In this document: in pieces, positions 11,835 to 11,903 of the stretch
Layout of the letters: the number at the start of each line of letters is the position of its first letter
Numbering within the stretch: the first letter of the stretch is position 1
Origin: Phycisphaerales bacterium
Lineage (GTDB): Bacteria; Pseudomonadota; Gammaproteobacteria; Competibacterales; Competibacteraceae
Direction of reading: 5' to 3'
Assembly: GCA_014879435.1 (NCBI GenBank)
Contig: JACSSB010000181.1
Span: 1-11,903 of the forward strand
Length of the DNA stretch: 11,903 bases
The notes under the pieces: generated by a model
Database searches by the model: none
What the model was told of the DNA's origin: nothing
Seen by the model: the letters and a program-made list of their open reading frames with translations, nothing else
Program-made: the position numbers and the translations under genes

Positions 11835-11903
11835 TCACTCGATGATCTTAGCGACGACGCCGGCGCCGACGGTGCGACCCCCCTCGCGAATGGCGAAGCG
11901 TAA
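11835..11903 (-). CDS. tuf: Elongation factor Tu, 3' end only
   Basis: EF-Tu is the GTPase that delivers aminoacyl-tRNA to the ribosome. Only the last 22 codons and the TGA are in the window; the rest lies beyond the right edge. The peptide LRFAIREGGRTVGAGVVAKI followed by IE is the typical end of domain 3 in proteobacterial EF-Tu; E. coli ends VVAKVLG. It is the last gene of the str operon (rpsL-rpsG-fusA-tuf) and here runs directly into rpsJ. Proteobacteria often have two tuf copies; the direct link to rpsJ points to the copy at the end of the str operon. Confidence 0.95.
   Translation of the reverse strand, partial: LRFAIREGGRTVGAGVVAKIIE

Noticed and set aside
1..11903. Mobile elements, CRISPR arrays, tRNA genes or horizontally acquired inserts
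   Set aside because: No transposase, direct-repeat array, tRNA-like fold or foreign gene is visible; gene order is the conserved ancestral one throughout.

Overview
The window is a stretch of the universal ribosomal-protein super-operon. All 26 genes lie on the minus strand, so the transcript reads from the right end (11903) to the left end (1). The order is tuf (3' end only), rpsJ-rplC-rplD-rplW-rplB-rpsS-rplV-rpsC-rplP-rpmC-rpsQ (S10 operon), rplN-rplX-rplE-rpsN-rpsH-rplF-rplR-rpsE-rpmD-rplO-secY-rpmJ (spc operon), and rpsM-rpsK (start of the alpha operon). No mobile element, CRISPR array, tRNA/rRNA gene or accessory gene is visible. No gene-free stretch exceeds about 100 nt.

Organism: a proteobacterium, most likely a gammaproteobacterium outside the enterics. 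The protein sequences resemble E. coli closely. secY is followed directly by rpmJ with no infA, as in gammaproteobacteria. S14 is the full-length 101-residue form without zinc cysteines. Unlike E. coli, tuf runs straight into rpsJ with 5 nt between stop and ATG, so the str and S10 operons are joined and there is no room for an E. coli-type S10 leader. I cannot name a genus.

How the genes work together: 24 of the genes encode proteins of the small or large ribosomal subunit. secY encodes the membrane channel that accepts nascent chains leaving the tunnel next to L23, L24 and L29. tuf encodes the factor that delivers aminoacyl-tRNA. Many junctions are tightly coupled (ATGA or TGATG overlaps at rplD/rplW, rplP/rpmC and rpmC/rpsQ; gaps of 4-16 nt elsewhere) and most genes have clear Shine-Dalgarno sequences.

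The genes are ordinary. The part worth a second look is the set of enlarged junctions, several with perfect inverted repeats, some able to form mutually exclusive hairpins: rpsJ/rplC (84 nt), rplB/rpsS (79 nt), rpsC/rplP (71 nt), rpsQ/rplN (80 nt, with an attenuator-like four-segment layout ending in TTTT), rpsN/rpsH (101 nt), secY/rpmJ (56 nt) and rpmJ/rpsM (95 nt, with a sigma70-like promoter). These may be sites of autogenous control, attenuation or RNA processing placed differently from the E. coli model. That is inference from the sequence alone; no folding energies or comparisons could be run. I do not see a clearly new multi-gene system here.
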